This document shows positions 41,280-51,029 of a DNA stretch of 51,360 nt, piece by piece. The notes beneath the pieces were generated by a model that had not been told where the DNA came from, ran no database searches, and worked only from the letters and a program-made list of their open reading frames with translations. Position 1 is the stretch's first letter; every line of letters starts with the position of its first letter. The translations under genes were made by a program, and so were the position numbers. The stretch is from Desulfomicrobium sp. (GTDB lineage Bacteria > Desulfobacterota > Desulfovibrionia > Desulfovibrionales > Desulfomicrobiaceae), in contig JANJWV010000117.1 in the NCBI GenBank assembly GCA_024709365.1, forward strand, positions 1 to 51,360, given 5' to 3'.

Positions 41280-42587
41280 TCAGAAACCCGAGAACCGCTT
41301 CTCCAGCATGATTTTCAGAATGGTCCTGTCGGTCTCGATCATGCCCTCGGTGCTGAGCGTGCCGATGTTCTGCATGGTCTGCTCGGGCGAGGCGCCGATG
41401 ATGCCGTCCGTATGCAGGACGTTGACGCCCTGCAGGGAAAAAAGGGCCGACTGCACTGCCGTGCCCGCGGCCGTGGCCAGCTTGAGGGAGCAGCCGGCCT
41501 TGGCCCCGTCGCAGATGACCCCGGCCAGGTCCTCGATGATGTTCTTGATGGCCCCGGCGATGTGCGCCAGGTTCCCGCCCAGGAGGTAGGCCACGCCGGC
41601 GCTGGCACCGGCCCCGGCCGCCACGGAGCAGCCGCAGATGGCCGAGAGGCGACCCGTGTGCGCCTTGACGTAGGCCGTGACCAGGTGGCTCAGGGCCATG
41701 GCCTCGATCACAGTCTTCTCGTCGCACTCGATGAAGTCGCGGATGGCCCAGATGGGCAGGATGGCCGTCAGGCCGTGGTTGCCGCTGCCGGCGGAACTCA
41801 TGGCCGGCAGCTTGACCCCGCCCATGCGCGCGTCGGACGCGGCCGAGGTCAGGATGCGCGCGGCCAGGACCATGTCGCGGCAGATGAGCTTCTGGCGCAC
41901 CAGACGGTCCAGGGCCTTGCCGATGCCCAGCCCCGGCCCGAACTTGAGCCCGTGCTCGGCCAGGCGCATGTTCGTGCGCACGCCCTCCATGAGGAACTCG
42001 CGGTCCTCGTCGTCCAGGTCGTCCAGCAGGCGGACCAGGTCTTCGAGGGTCAGGGCCTTGATCCAGGCCTCCAGACGCGACACGTCGGCCTTGGCGGCGG
42101 CGCGGGGCGCGGCCTTGTCCAGCGGCAGGGGCCGGCCGTCCAGGCTCACGCCGACGACGTTGTCATGCATCTCGCGGATGACCGCCTCGGCCACGTGGGA
42201 GCCGTCGAAGACCTCGGCGCGGATGAAGAGCCCGCGCTGGTCCTGCAGCAGGTTCAGGGTCACCCCGCCGTCACGGACCAGGGTGCGGGCGGCCTGCACG
42301 GCCTCGGGCGTCAGGGGTTCGAGAACCTCCAGGCCCAGGGCGGGGCTCCCGCCGAAGGCGCCCAGGGCCCCGGCCAGGTCCAGGCCGCTCAGGCCCCCGG
42401 TGCCGGGGATGATCACGGCCAGCCCGTTCTTGTAGATATTGGGGTCCACCCACAGGGCGATGCGCTCGGGCCGGCCCGGCAGGACGGCCGACGCGGCGGC
42501 CGCGGCCAGGGCCACGGCCACGGGTTCTGTGCACCCCAGGGCCGGGGCCACCTGCGCGCGCAGTAAATCCTTGACGGAGAAACTCAT
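41280..42587 (-). CDS. L-cysteine desulfidase / UPF0597 family protein
   Basis: The 435-residue protein belongs to the UPF0597/CyuA (YhaM) family, related to the alpha part of iron-sulfur L-serine dehydratase. Motifs: APALGCTEPVAVALAAAAA near the N-terminus, KLPAMSSAGSGNHGLTAILP in the middle, and ICGCSVAAGAGASAGVAYLL with CDGAKAGCSLK, whose cysteines hold a 4Fe-4S cluster. Family members split cysteine to pyruvate, ammonia and sulfide in anaerobes. GAGGG lies 4 bases before the ATG at 42587; the upstream codons were excluded. The 63-residue gene at 42658 lies 70 bases upstream on the same strand. Confidence 0.93.
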   Translation of the reverse strand: MSFSVKDLLRAQVAPALGCTEPVAVALAAAAASAVLPGRPERIALWVDPNIYKNGLAVIIPGTGGLSGLDLAGALGAFGGSPALGLEVLEPLTPEAVQAARTLVRDGGVTLNLLQDQRGLFIRAEVFDGSHVAEAVIREMHDNVVGVSLDGRPLPLDKAAPRAAAKADVSRLEAWIKALTLEDLVRLLDDLDDEDREFLMEGVRTNMRLAEHGLKFGPGLGIGKALDRLVRQKLICRDMVLAARILTSAASDARMGGVKLPAMSSAGSGNHGLTAILPIWAIRDFIECDEKTVIEAMALSHLVTAYVKAHTGRLSAICGCSVAAGAGASAGVAYLLGGNLAHIAGAIKNIIEDLAGVICDGAKAGCSLKLATAAGTAVQSALFSLQGVNVLHTDGIIGASPEQTMQNIGTLSTEGMIETDRTILKIMLEKRFSGF

Positions 42588-42657
42588 TGCACCCTCTTCA
42601 GGAAAAATCCGCAAAAGCGGATTTCATTGCCGAGAATACCGGGGCTGTCAATCCGGC

Positions 42658-42849
42658 TCACTCACGCACGTCGAGGTTCGGCTCGAAGAGCTGCACCAGG
42701 CGCACGAACAGGTCAGGAATCTTCTCCGGGTCCGCGGCGGCGGAACCGGCGTATATCTTGGTGATCTCCAGGGCCGTGTCGATGCCCGTGGTCTTGCCGA
42801 AGCCCACGTCGAAAAAGTCGTCCAGGCGCTTGCGCAGCTGAGGGTCCAT
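42658..42849 (-). CDS. Conserved small protein of unknown function (63 residues)
   Basis: The product starts MDPQLRKRLDDFFDVGFGKT and is acidic overall with no cysteine or membrane helix; the C-terminal half (EKIPDLFVRLVQLFEPNL) is probably helical. A strong GGAGG lies 5 bases before the ATG at 42849, so translation is likely. I do not recognise the family. It is 70 bases upstream of the cysteine desulfidase gene on the same strand and divergent from the FmdB-type gene. Confidence 0.7.
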   Translation of the reverse strand: MDPQLRKRLDDFFDVGFGKTTGIDTALEITKIYAGSAAADPEKIPDLFVRLVQLFEPNLDVRE

Positions 42850-42925
42850 GATTACCTCCGTCGATTGAATCGTGCCTGTCACCGTAAACCGCCCCGCCCG
42901 GAGCGATCACACAGGAATTTCTACC

Positions 42926-43120
42926 ATGCCCATCTATGAATTCCAATGCAAAACCTGCCAATTCTGTTTCGAGGAGATCATCCCGGCCAGCCGCGAGGAC
43001 ATGCCTCCGTGCCCGAGGTGCGGCTCGTCCGAGAACGTGGTAAGGCTCGTCTCGGCCTGCGCGTCGCAGCCCGGACGAAAGACGGAATCGACCTGCACCC
43101 CGCGTGGAGGCTTCTCCTGA
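42926..43120 (+). CDS. FmdB-family zinc ribbon protein
   Basis: The 64-residue protein has the FmdB/CxxC_CxxC_SSSS signature: MPIYEFQCKTCQFCFEE with the first cysteine pair and PPCPRCGSSENVVRLVS with the second, forming a zinc ribbon. FmdB proteins were named as putative regulators of formamidase or formate dehydrogenase genes; the real role is unclear. ACAGGAATTTCTACC before the ATG contains AGGA. It ends before a bidirectional terminator. Confidence 0.88.
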   Translation: MPIYEFQCKTCQFCFEEIIPASREDMPPCPRCGSSENVVRLVSACASQPGRKTESTCTPRGGFS

Positions 43121-43158
43121 GGATGAACCGCCCTTCCCGTGCGGAAGGCAAAAAAAAA

Positions 43159-43192
43159 CGGCGTCACCCCCGCGGGCGACGCCGTTTTTTTT
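43159..43192. terminator. Bidirectional intrinsic terminator
   Basis: CGGCGTC and GACGCCG form the stem around a 12-base GC-rich loop, preceded by eight A and followed by eight T (43185-43192). It serves both the FmdB-type gene on the plus strand and potD on the minus strand, a textbook arrangement. Confidence 0.9.
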
Positions 43193-43206
43193 GGTCTGCC
43201 GAAAGG

Positions 43207-44235
43207 CTACTCGGTCTTGAGCTTCATCCAGCATTCCTCGTACGCCTTGACGGCCTGGCCGAGGTCGGTCTCGAACTCGCCGCGGGCCATGTCCTCGGGC
43301 GCCGGGTAGACGAGGGCGTTGGTGCGCACTTCCTCGGGCAGGGTTTCCTTGGCCGCCAGGTTGGGGGAGGAGTAGCCCATCTCCTGGCAGATGAAGGCCG
43401 CCACTTCGGGCCGCAGGAGGTAGTCGATGAAGATGTGGGCGTTCTCGACGTTGGCCGCGTTCTTGGGGATGCAGAGGTTGTCCACCCAGAGGCTGAAGCC
43501 CTCCTTGGGGTAGACGAACTTGATGTCCGCATTCTCGCCGGAGGCGATGTAGGCCTCGCCGTTCCACAGCACCGCCGCCATGACCTCGTTGTTCAGCAGG
43601 GCCTGCTTGGGGGAGTCGGAGTCGAAGACGCGCACGCTTGCCATCAGCGGCATGAGCAGTTCGCAGGCCTGGCCGACCTTGGCCGGGTCGGACTCGTTCA
43701 GGGAATACCCGAGACGCTTGAGACCCATGCCCAGCACCCCGCGCATGTCGTTGGGCAGCAGGATCTTGCCCTTGAGTTCGGGCTTCCAGAGATCGGCGAA
43801 GGAGGTGATGGAGGCCGCGTCAGGGTCCTTGGCGTTGATGGCGATGACCGTGGAGCCCCACATGTAGGGGACGCTGTACGTGTTTTCCGGGTCAAAGGAC
43901 TGGTTCAGGAGCTTGGGGTCGAGGTTGCCGAAATTGGACAGCTTCGACTTGTCGATGGGCTGGAGCAGCCCCTCCTTGCGCATGCGGGAGACGAAGTCCG
44001 TGGAGGGGACGACGAGATCGTACCCCTTGGCATCGACCATCTTGATCTTGGCGTACAGGGCCTCGTTGCTGTCGTAGGTCGACATGACGACCTTGATCCC
44101 GGTCTCCTTGGTGAAGTCCTCCAGCACGCTGTCGGGCATGTATTCCGACCAGTTGTAGACGTAGAGCTCCTTGGAGGCCGCCAGGGCCTGTGAGGCCAGC
44201 AGCAGACTGAGGACGAGAAGGACGAGACGTTTCAT
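43207..44235 (-). CDS. potD: Spermidine/putrescine-binding periplasmic protein
   Basis: The 342-residue protein has a signal peptide (MKRLVLLVLSLLLASQALAA) and the PotD/PotF start LYVYNWSEYMPDSVLEDFTK. Polyamine-site features include VVPSTDFVSRMRKEGLLQ, VPYMWGSTVIAINA and AVLWNGEAYIASGEN. The final gene of the pot operon, it overlaps potC by 4 bases (ATGA) and ends just before a strong terminator. It should deliver polyamines to PotBC; spermidine versus putrescine cannot be told. Confidence 0.95.
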   Translation of the reverse strand: MKRLVLLVLSLLLASQALAASKELYVYNWSEYMPDSVLEDFTKETGIKVVMSTYDSNEALYAKIKMVDAKGYDLVVPSTDFVSRMRKEGLLQPIDKSKLSNFGNLDPKLLNQSFDPENTYSVPYMWGSTVIAINAKDPDAASITSFADLWKPELKGKILLPNDMRGVLGMGLKRLGYSLNESDPAKVGQACELLMPLMASVRVFDSDSPKQALLNNEVMAAVLWNGEAYIASGENADIKFVYPKEGFSLWVDNLCIPKNAANVENAHIFIDYLLRPEVAAFICQEMGYSSPNLAAKETLPEEVRTNALVYPAPEDMARGEFETDLGQAVKAYEECWMKLKTE

Positions 44236-44996
44236 TGTTTCTCCTTGAGAAAGCGCTGCGACAGCGTGACGGCCACAACGGTTATGAGGATCATGATGGC
44301 GCACAGGGCGTTGACCTCGGGTTTGAGGCCAAGTCGGACCATGGAGTAGATGCGCAGCGGCAGGACCTCGAAGGTCGGGCCGGTGGTGAAGAAACTGATG
44401 ATGACGTCGTCCACGGACAGGGTGAAGCTCAGGAACCACCCGGCCAGGACCGCCGGGAAGATCATGGGCAGGACCACGTGCCGGAAGACCTCGTACTCCC
44501 CCGCCCCCAGGTCCCGCGCCGCCTCCACCACGTGGGGGTCGAAGCCGTGCAGCCGGCCGAAGACAGTGATGGCCACGAAGGGCACGCACAGGGTCACGTG
44601 GGCCATGAGCAGGGTCCAGAACCCCAGCGGCAGGGACAGGGCCATGAACAGGACCAGGAGCGAGATGCCGATGACGATGTCCGGCGACATCATCATGACG
44701 AAGAGCGAGGTGCGGATGACCTTGCGCGACGGGAAGCGCCAGCGGTGCAGGGCCATGGCGATGAGGGTGCCCAGGATGCTCGAGCAGGTCGCCGCGAGGA
44801 CGGCGATGACAAGCGAGTGCAGGGCGGCCTGCATGAGGCTCGTGTTGCCGAAGAGCTTGGCGTACCAGTCCAGGGTGAAGCCCTTCCAGGCCATGGAGAA
44901 GCGCGAGTCGTTGAAGGAATAGATGACCATGACGGCCAGGGGCAGATACAGGAAGAGGTACACCAGACAGGCGTAGACCGCGCGCAGGGTTCGCAT
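44232..44996 (-). CDS. potC: Polyamine ABC importer permease
   Basis: The 254-residue permease has about six membrane helices and the EAA loop EAARDLGAGEYEVFRHVVLP that contacts PotA. The opening LRAVYACLVYLFLYLPLAVM and IYSFNDSRFSMAWKGFTLDW are typical of PotC/PotI. It forms the heterodimeric channel with PotB. Its start codon shares a base with the potB stop (TGATG) and its end overlaps potD. Confidence 0.95.
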   Translation of the reverse strand: MRTLRAVYACLVYLFLYLPLAVMVIYSFNDSRFSMAWKGFTLDWYAKLFGNTSLMQAALHSLVIAVLAATCSSILGTLIAMALHRWRFPSRKVIRTSLFVMMMSPDIVIGISLLVLFMALSLPLGFWTLLMAHVTLCVPFVAITVFGRLHGFDPHVVEAARDLGAGEYEVFRHVVLPMIFPAVLAGWFLSFTLSVDDVIISFFTTGPTFEVLPLRIYSMVRLGLKPEVNALCAIMILITVVAVTLSQRFLKEKQ

Positions 44997-45836
44997 CAGG
45001 ACGCCTCCCGGCCCAGGCGGGCCGCGCTCTTCCAGTACAGCAGGAGCATGAGCCCCATGAGCGCGGTCAGGGTCACGCTGGCCGCCGCGCCCAGGGGCCA
45101 GTCGCGGGTGGTCAGGAACTGGTCGCGGATGAAGTTGCCCAGCAGCATGGCCTTGGCCCCGCCCAGCACGTCGGACACGTAGAACATGCCGATGGCCGGC
45201 AGGAAGACCAGCATGCACCCCGAGACGATGCCGGGCATGGTCAGGGGCACGACCACGCGCCAGAAGGCCCGCCATGGGCTCGCGCCGAGGTCGCGGGCCG
45301 CTTCGAGGTAGCGGCGGTCCAGGCGCTCCAGGGCCGCGTAGAGGGGCAGGATCATGAACGGCAGCAGCGTGTAGGTCAGGCCCAGCACCACGGCCCCGGG
45401 CGTGTACATCATGGCCAGGGGCGCGTCGATGAGACCCAGGGACATGAGGACGTTGTTCACGATGCCGCTGGAGTTGAGCATGGCCGTCATGGCGTAGGTC
45501 CGCACCAGCGAGTTGGTCCAGAAGGGGATGACCACCAGCAGGAGCAGGATGTTGCGCACGGGTTTCCTGGCCCGGGCCAGGATGGAGGCGAAGGGGTAGG
45601 CCGTCAACAGGCAGATGGCCGTGACCAGCCCCGAAAGCCGCAGGGACCCCAGCAGGATGTCCAGGTGGGTCCTGTCCATGAGGCGCGCGTAGTTGCGCAG
45701 GGTCGCGGCCGGTTCGATGAAATTCTCGGTCGAGGTGGTGCCGAAGCTGGCCAGGAAGACGAGGATGTTGGGCACGAAGGCGAAGACGGTCATCCAGCCC
45801 ACGGCGCCGATGATCACGGCCCGCTTGAAGAAGCCG

Positions 45837-45847
<11 letters not shown>
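44996..45847 (-). CDS. potB: Polyamine ABC importer permease
   Basis: The 283-residue permease has about six membrane helices with the EAA loop EAARDLGASPWRAFWRVVVP. The segment RNYARLMDRTHLDILLGSLR and LLLVVIPFWTNSLVRTYAM match PotB/PotH. It starts 11 bases before the end of potA and runs into potC with a one-base overlap, so all four pot genes should be cotranscribed and coupled in translation. Confidence 0.95.
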
Positions 45848-46982
<1,135 letters not shown>

Positions 46983-47224
46983 GGCCCCTCCTGACTTGGA
47001 ATTCTGCCGGGGCGCTGACATGACGACACCTTCCAGCAAGCCCTTTTTTTTGGAGAACTCGCGATGCGGAGTCAAGAATAATTTTCCCCCTTGTGCGAGA
47101 TCGTGACATAAAGATCATGACTGGCATAGTGCCGCGATTCGTGGCAAGGACGGGCGAAAACGCGAACCGAGGCCTTCAACGCCGGCGCGAGAGCCGGGCA
47201 ACGACAGCACGACGAGGAGACTCG

Positions 47225-48781
47225 ATGGTCATCCATTTGCCCACCCCCGAGGAAATGGCCCGCTGGGACAGCCTTACCATGCAGGAATTCGGCCTGTCCG
47301 GGACGATCCTCATGGAGAACGCAAGCAGGGCGGCCCTCTACGTTCTGAAAAAAGAGTTCGGCCCCCTGCGCGACATCTCGGCCATGGTCTTCGCCGGACC
47401 GGGCAACAACGGCGGCGACGCCTTCGCCCTGGCCCGCCATCTCTTCAACCTCGGGGCCAAGGTCCTCATCCTGCATTCCAAGCTCCCGACCGCGTACACC
47501 AGCGACCCGGCCTACCACCTGCGGCTGGCGGAGAGCATGGGCATCCCCTGCTACTATCTGCCCGAATACGAGCTCGACGCCCTGCCCAGGATCGACCTGG
47601 TCGTGGACGGCCTCTTCGGCACCGGCTTCAAGGACATGCTGAGTCCCGCGGCCCAGTCCTGGATCAAGTCCATCAACAAGCTCGGCAAGCGCTCCTTCGT
47701 CCTGTCCCTGGACATCCCCTCGGGCCTGAACGGCGCCACCGGCGAACCCATGCCCGTGGCGGTCAAGGCCGACCTGACCGTGACCTTCGAGGAGGCCAAG
47801 CTCGGCCTCTTCCTGCCCCCGGCCAAGGACCACATCGGCAAGCTGGTCACGTCCAAGATCGGCATCCCCCGGCACATCAAGCAGAGCCATCCCGCGTCCC
47901 ACATCGCCCTGGCGCCGGATCTGGTGAAGGTGCTGCCCGAGACCTCCGCGACCATGCACAAGGGAGATGCCGGGCATCTGCTGGTGCTCGGCGGTTCGCC
48001 GGGCCTGACGGGCGCCCCCATGCTCGCGGCCCGCGCCGCCTTCCGCTCGGGAGCGGGCCTGGTCAGCATCGCCTGCCCCAAGGCCCTGACCGCGTTCTAC
48101 GGCAGCTTCCCCGAGGTCATGACCATCGGCCTGGGCCAGGGGGAGAACTGGGACGCCGACTGCCTCGACTCCCTGCGCCCGCATCTGCAGCGCTTCTCGG
48201 CCGTGGTCTTCGGGCCCGGACTGGGCCGCACCGACGGAGCCGCCGCGTTTCTGGAGCGCTATCTGGCCGAACCGCACCCCGACACCCTCTTCGACGCCGA
48301 CGCCCTCTTCCTCCTGGCCAGGCGGCCCGAGCTGCTGGAACGGCTGGGCCCCGACGCCGTGCTCACGCCGCACCCGGGAGAGATGGCCAACTTCTTCGGG
48401 GTCACGCCCCGCGAGATCAACCTGGCCAGAGCGCGCTACGCCAGGGAGTTCTCCTTCGGACGCCAGGTCAACCTCGTGCTCAAGGGGGCCGCGTCCATCG
48501 TCGCCGGGCACAAGGACCCCATCGCCATTTCCCCCTTCTGCGCCCCCAACCTGGCCATCGCCGGATCGGGCGACGTGCTCTCGGGCGTCATCGGCAGCCT
48601 CCTGGCCCGTGGACTGCCGCCATTGACCGCCGCGCAGATCGGCGTGTATTGGCACGGGTATGCGGGCACCCTGCTCGCCGAGGAATTCCCGGACCGGGGC
48701 AACACCCCCCTCGAAATCGCCGATCATCTGCCAACAGCCCTGAAGGAGTGGAAAAAATGCGTACAGCTCAAGATATCATGA
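47225..48781 (+). CDS. nnr: Bifunctional NAD(P)H-hydrate epimerase/dehydratase
   Basis: The 518-residue protein repairs damaged NADH and NADPH. Its N-terminal epimerase (YjeF_N, about 1-220) has MENASRAALYVLKKE, FAGPGNNGGDAFALARHL and LSLDIPSGLNGATGE. The C-terminal ADP-dependent dehydratase (about 225-510) has GDAGHLLVLGGSPGLTGAPM, VLTPHPGEMANFFG and the NAGSGD-type motif AIAGSGDVLSGVIGSL. GAGGAG lies 6 bases before the ATG. It overlaps the CBS-domain gene by 25 bases. Confidence 0.96.
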   Translation: MVIHLPTPEEMARWDSLTMQEFGLSGTILMENASRAALYVLKKEFGPLRDISAMVFAGPGNNGGDAFALARHLFNLGAKVLILHSKLPTAYTSDPAYHLRLAESMGIPCYYLPEYELDALPRIDLVVDGLFGTGFKDMLSPAAQSWIKSINKLGKRSFVLSLDIPSGLNGATGEPMPVAVKADLTVTFEEAKLGLFLPPAKDHIGKLVTSKIGIPRHIKQSHPASHIALAPDLVKVLPETSATMHKGDAGHLLVLGGSPGLTGAPMLAARAAFRSGAGLVSIACPKALTAFYGSFPEVMTIGLGQGENWDADCLDSLRPHLQRFSAVVFGPGLGRTDGAAAFLERYLAEPHPDTLFDADALFLLARRPELLERLGPDAVLTPHPGEMANFFGVTPREINLARARYAREFSFGRQVNLVLKGAASIVAGHKDPIAISPFCAPNLAIAGSGDVLSGVIGSLLARGLPPLTAAQIGVYWHGYAGTLLAEEFPDRGNTPLEIADHLPTALKEWKKCVQLKIS

Positions 48782-49212
48782 CCACGACGGTCGTTACCAT
48801 CAGCCCCGAAGCCGACATCACCGAGGCGGCGAAGACACTCATCGAGAAAGGCGTCAACGGGTTGCCCGTGGTCGACGCCGACAACCGCCTGGTGGGCATC
48901 CTCTGCCAGTCCGACCTGGTGCGCATGCAGAAGAGCCTGCCCATCCCCTCGCTCTTCACCCTGCTCGACGGCTTCGTGCCCCTGTCCTCCACGGCCCTGC
49001 TGGAGGCCGAGGTCAAGCGCATCGCCGCCTCCAAGGTGGCCGACGCCATGAGCGCCAAGGTTGTGACCGTGTCCCCGGACACGACCATCGACGAGATCGC
49101 GACCCTCATGGTCGACCGCAAGTTCCACACCCTGCCCGTCACGCGCGGCGGCCTGCTGGTGGGAGTGGTCGGCATGCAGGACATCATCAGAACCCTGATG
49201 CCGAAGTCATGA
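48757..49212 (+). CDS. Two-CBS-domain protein
   Basis: The 151-residue protein consists of two CBS domains, about 1-65 (AQDIMTTTVVTISPEADITE, then GLPVVDADNRLVGILCQSDL) and 82-148 (AMSAKVVTVSPDTTIDEIAT, then HTLPVTRGGLLVGVVGMQDI). Pairs of CBS domains form a Bateman module that binds adenosine nucleotides and usually regulates a partner. No effector domain is attached, so the partner is unknown; its position between nnr and tsaE hints at energy or adenylate sensing. AAGGAG lies 8 bases before the ATG. It overlaps nnr by 25 and tsaE by 4 bases. Confidence 0.93.
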   Translation: MRTAQDIMTTTVVTISPEADITEAAKTLIEKGVNGLPVVDADNRLVGILCQSDLVRMQKSLPIPSLFTLLDGFVPLSSTALLEAEVKRIAASKVADAMSAKVVTVSPDTTIDEIATLMVDRKFHTLPVTRGGLLVGVVGMQDIIRTLMPKS

Positions 49213-49685
49213 ACATCGACCTGACCTCCTTCGAGGCGACCGCCAGGCTGGCCCGGGCCCTGGCGGCCTGCATCGACGGGAGTCCCTTCCTTCCGCCCGT
49301 GCTGATGCACGGCCCCCTGGGCGCGGGAAAGACCACGTTCGTGCGCGAACTGGTCCAGGCCCTGCCGGGGAGCGACAAGGCCGAGGTCAGCAGCCCGAGC
49401 TTCAACCTGCTGAACCTCTACCCGACAGACCCGCCCGTGGGTCATTTCGACCTCTACCGCACCGCCGGCCAGGGCTTCAGCGCGGATCTGGAGGAGACCC
49501 TGCTGGCCCCGGACCACTTCTGCCTGGTGGAGTGGGCCGAGCATCTCCCGCCGGACTCCCTTCCCGAGAGCTACATCGAGATGACCTGGACCGTGCAGGA
49601 AGAAGGCCGTTCCGTCGAACTCACGGCCCGCGGCCGCGAGGCCCAGACCATCCTCGACTGCGTGCGGAACGTTCTGGAGGCCTAG
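49209..49685 (+). CDS. tsaE: tRNA threonylcarbamoyladenosine biosynthesis ATPase
   Basis: TsaE works with TsaB and TsaD to make t6A at position 37 of ANN-decoding tRNAs. The 158-residue product has Walker A HGPLGAGKTTFVRELV, the switch region SSPSFNLLNLY, the HFDLYR motif and LVEWAEHLP, all diagnostic. It begins inside the last codon of the CBS gene (ATGA), and rarA follows after 4 bases. Confidence 0.96.
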   Translation: MNIDLTSFEATARLARALAACIDGSPFLPPVLMHGPLGAGKTTFVRELVQALPGSDKAEVSSPSFNLLNLYPTDPPVGHFDLYRTAGQGFSADLEETLLAPDHFCLVEWAEHLPPDSLPESYIEMTWTVQEEGRSVELTARGREAQTILDCVRNVLEA

Positions 49686-49689
49686 GAGC

Positions 49690-50940
49690 GTGTCCCAGAA
49701 GCGCCCCCTGGCCGAATCCCTGCGGCCCGAGTCCCTCGACGATTTCATCGGCCAGAGCCACTTCCGCCAGCGGCTGCGGACACTCATGCAGTCCAAGAGC
49801 CTGCCGAGCCTGCTGCTCTTCGGCCCTCCCGGCTGCGGCAAATCCACTGTGGCCCTGCTCCTGGCCCAGCACACGGGGCGGCCCTTCCTGCGCCTGAGCG
49901 CGCCGGAGGTCGGCATCACGGCCCTGCGCAAGCAGATCCAGGACATCGAGATCCTCATCCTCGACGAGCTCCACCGCTACTCCAAGGCCCAGCAGGACTT
50001 CTTCCTGCCCCTGCTGGAAACCGGCGAGCTGACCCTCATCGCCACGACCACCGAGAACCCGTCCTTCAGCGTCACGCGCCAGCTCCTCTCGCGGCTGCAC
50101 GTATTGCGGCTGCGGTCCTTGGGCATGGCGGAGCTGGTGGACGTGGGCAAGCGAGGCACGGACAAGCTCGGGACGGCCATCCCGGAAAAGAGCCTGGAGC
50201 TGCTGGCCACCCTCTCGGGCGGCGACGCGCGGACCATGCTCAATCTGGTGGAGTTCGCCTCGGGGCTGGAAGAAAAGGAACTGGAACTGGAGCACCTCAA
50301 GGCGCGCCTGCCGGAGATCGTGCTGCGCGGAGACCGCGAGGGGGACTCGCACTACGAACTGGCCTCGGCCCTGATCAAGTCCATCCGCGGCTCTGACCCG
50401 GATGCGGCCCTGTACTACCTGGCCTGCCTGGTGGAAACGGGCGAGGACCCGCGTTTCATCTGCCGCCGCCTCATCCTCTCGGCCGCCGAGGACGTGGGTC
50501 TGGGCGACCCCATGGCCATGCCCCTGGCCGTGGCCTGCGAGCAGGCCGTGGAGCGCATCGGCATGCCCGAAGGCTGGATCCCCATGGCCGAGACCACGGT
50601 CTACCTCGCCCTGGCGCCCAAGAGCAACTCGGCCTACGCCGGGTACCTCTCGGCCATCAAGGAAATCCGCACCAACGGCCCCAAGCCCGTGCCCCTGCAC
50701 CTGCGCAACGCGTCCACCAGCCTGCAGAAGGAATGGGGCTACGGCCAGGGCTACAAATACCCCCACGCCTACCCAGAAGCCTGGGTCGACCAGGAGTACC
50801 TCCCCCCGGAACTCAAGGGCCGCACCTTCTACCAGCCCAAGGTCCAGGGCCACGAGGAACGCCTGAACCTCTGGACCCGCAAGCTCAGGGCCTCCCGCGT
50901 CAAGCCCAAGGGCAAGGACGCCAAGGACTGGACGGGATAG
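49690..50940 (+). CDS. rarA: Replication-associated recombination protein A (MgsA/RarA)
   Basis: The 416-residue AAA+ clamp-loader-like ATPase acts at stalled replication forks and tetramerises. It has the N-terminal LAESLRPESLDDFIGQSHF, Walker A LFGPPGCGKSTVALL, Walker B ILILDELHRYSKAQQDFFLP, sensor 1 IATTTENPSF and the C-terminal KSIRGSDPDAALYYLACLVE and LSAAEDVGLGDPMAMPLAVA typical of RarA. The start is a GTG with TAGGAGC directly upstream. It is the last gene of the operon and ends 36 bases before a terminator. Confidence 0.96.
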   Translation: MSQKRPLAESLRPESLDDFIGQSHFRQRLRTLMQSKSLPSLLLFGPPGCGKSTVALLLAQHTGRPFLRLSAPEVGITALRKQIQDIEILILDELHRYSKAQQDFFLPLLETGELTLIATTTENPSFSVTRQLLSRLHVLRLRSLGMAELVDVGKRGTDKLGTAIPEKSLELLATLSGGDARTMLNLVEFASGLEEKELELEHLKARLPEIVLRGDREGDSHYELASALIKSIRGSDPDAALYYLACLVETGEDPRFICRRLILSAAEDVGLGDPMAMPLAVACEQAVERIGMPEGWIPMAETTVYLALAPKSNSAYAGYLSAIKEIRTNGPKPVPLHLRNASTSLQKEWGYGQGYKYPHAYPEAWVDQEYLPPELKGRTFYQPKVQGHEERLNLWTRKLRASRVKPKGKDAKDWTG

Positions 50941-50976
50941 CAGGCCGCCCCAAAACGACGATCTGCCGCGTCAGCG

Positions 50977-51029
50977 AAAAAAGCCAGACCGCTTATGTAT
51001 GAGCAATACACTGCGCGTCCTGGCTTTTT
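50977..51029 (+). terminator. Intrinsic terminator after rarA
   Basis: AAAAAAGCCAG (50977-50987) pairs with CTGGCTTTTT (51020-51029) across a 32-base loop that can fold further (GCTTAT...ATGAGC). The T-run is on the plus strand, and the A-run makes it usable from the minus strand as well. Confidence 0.75.
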
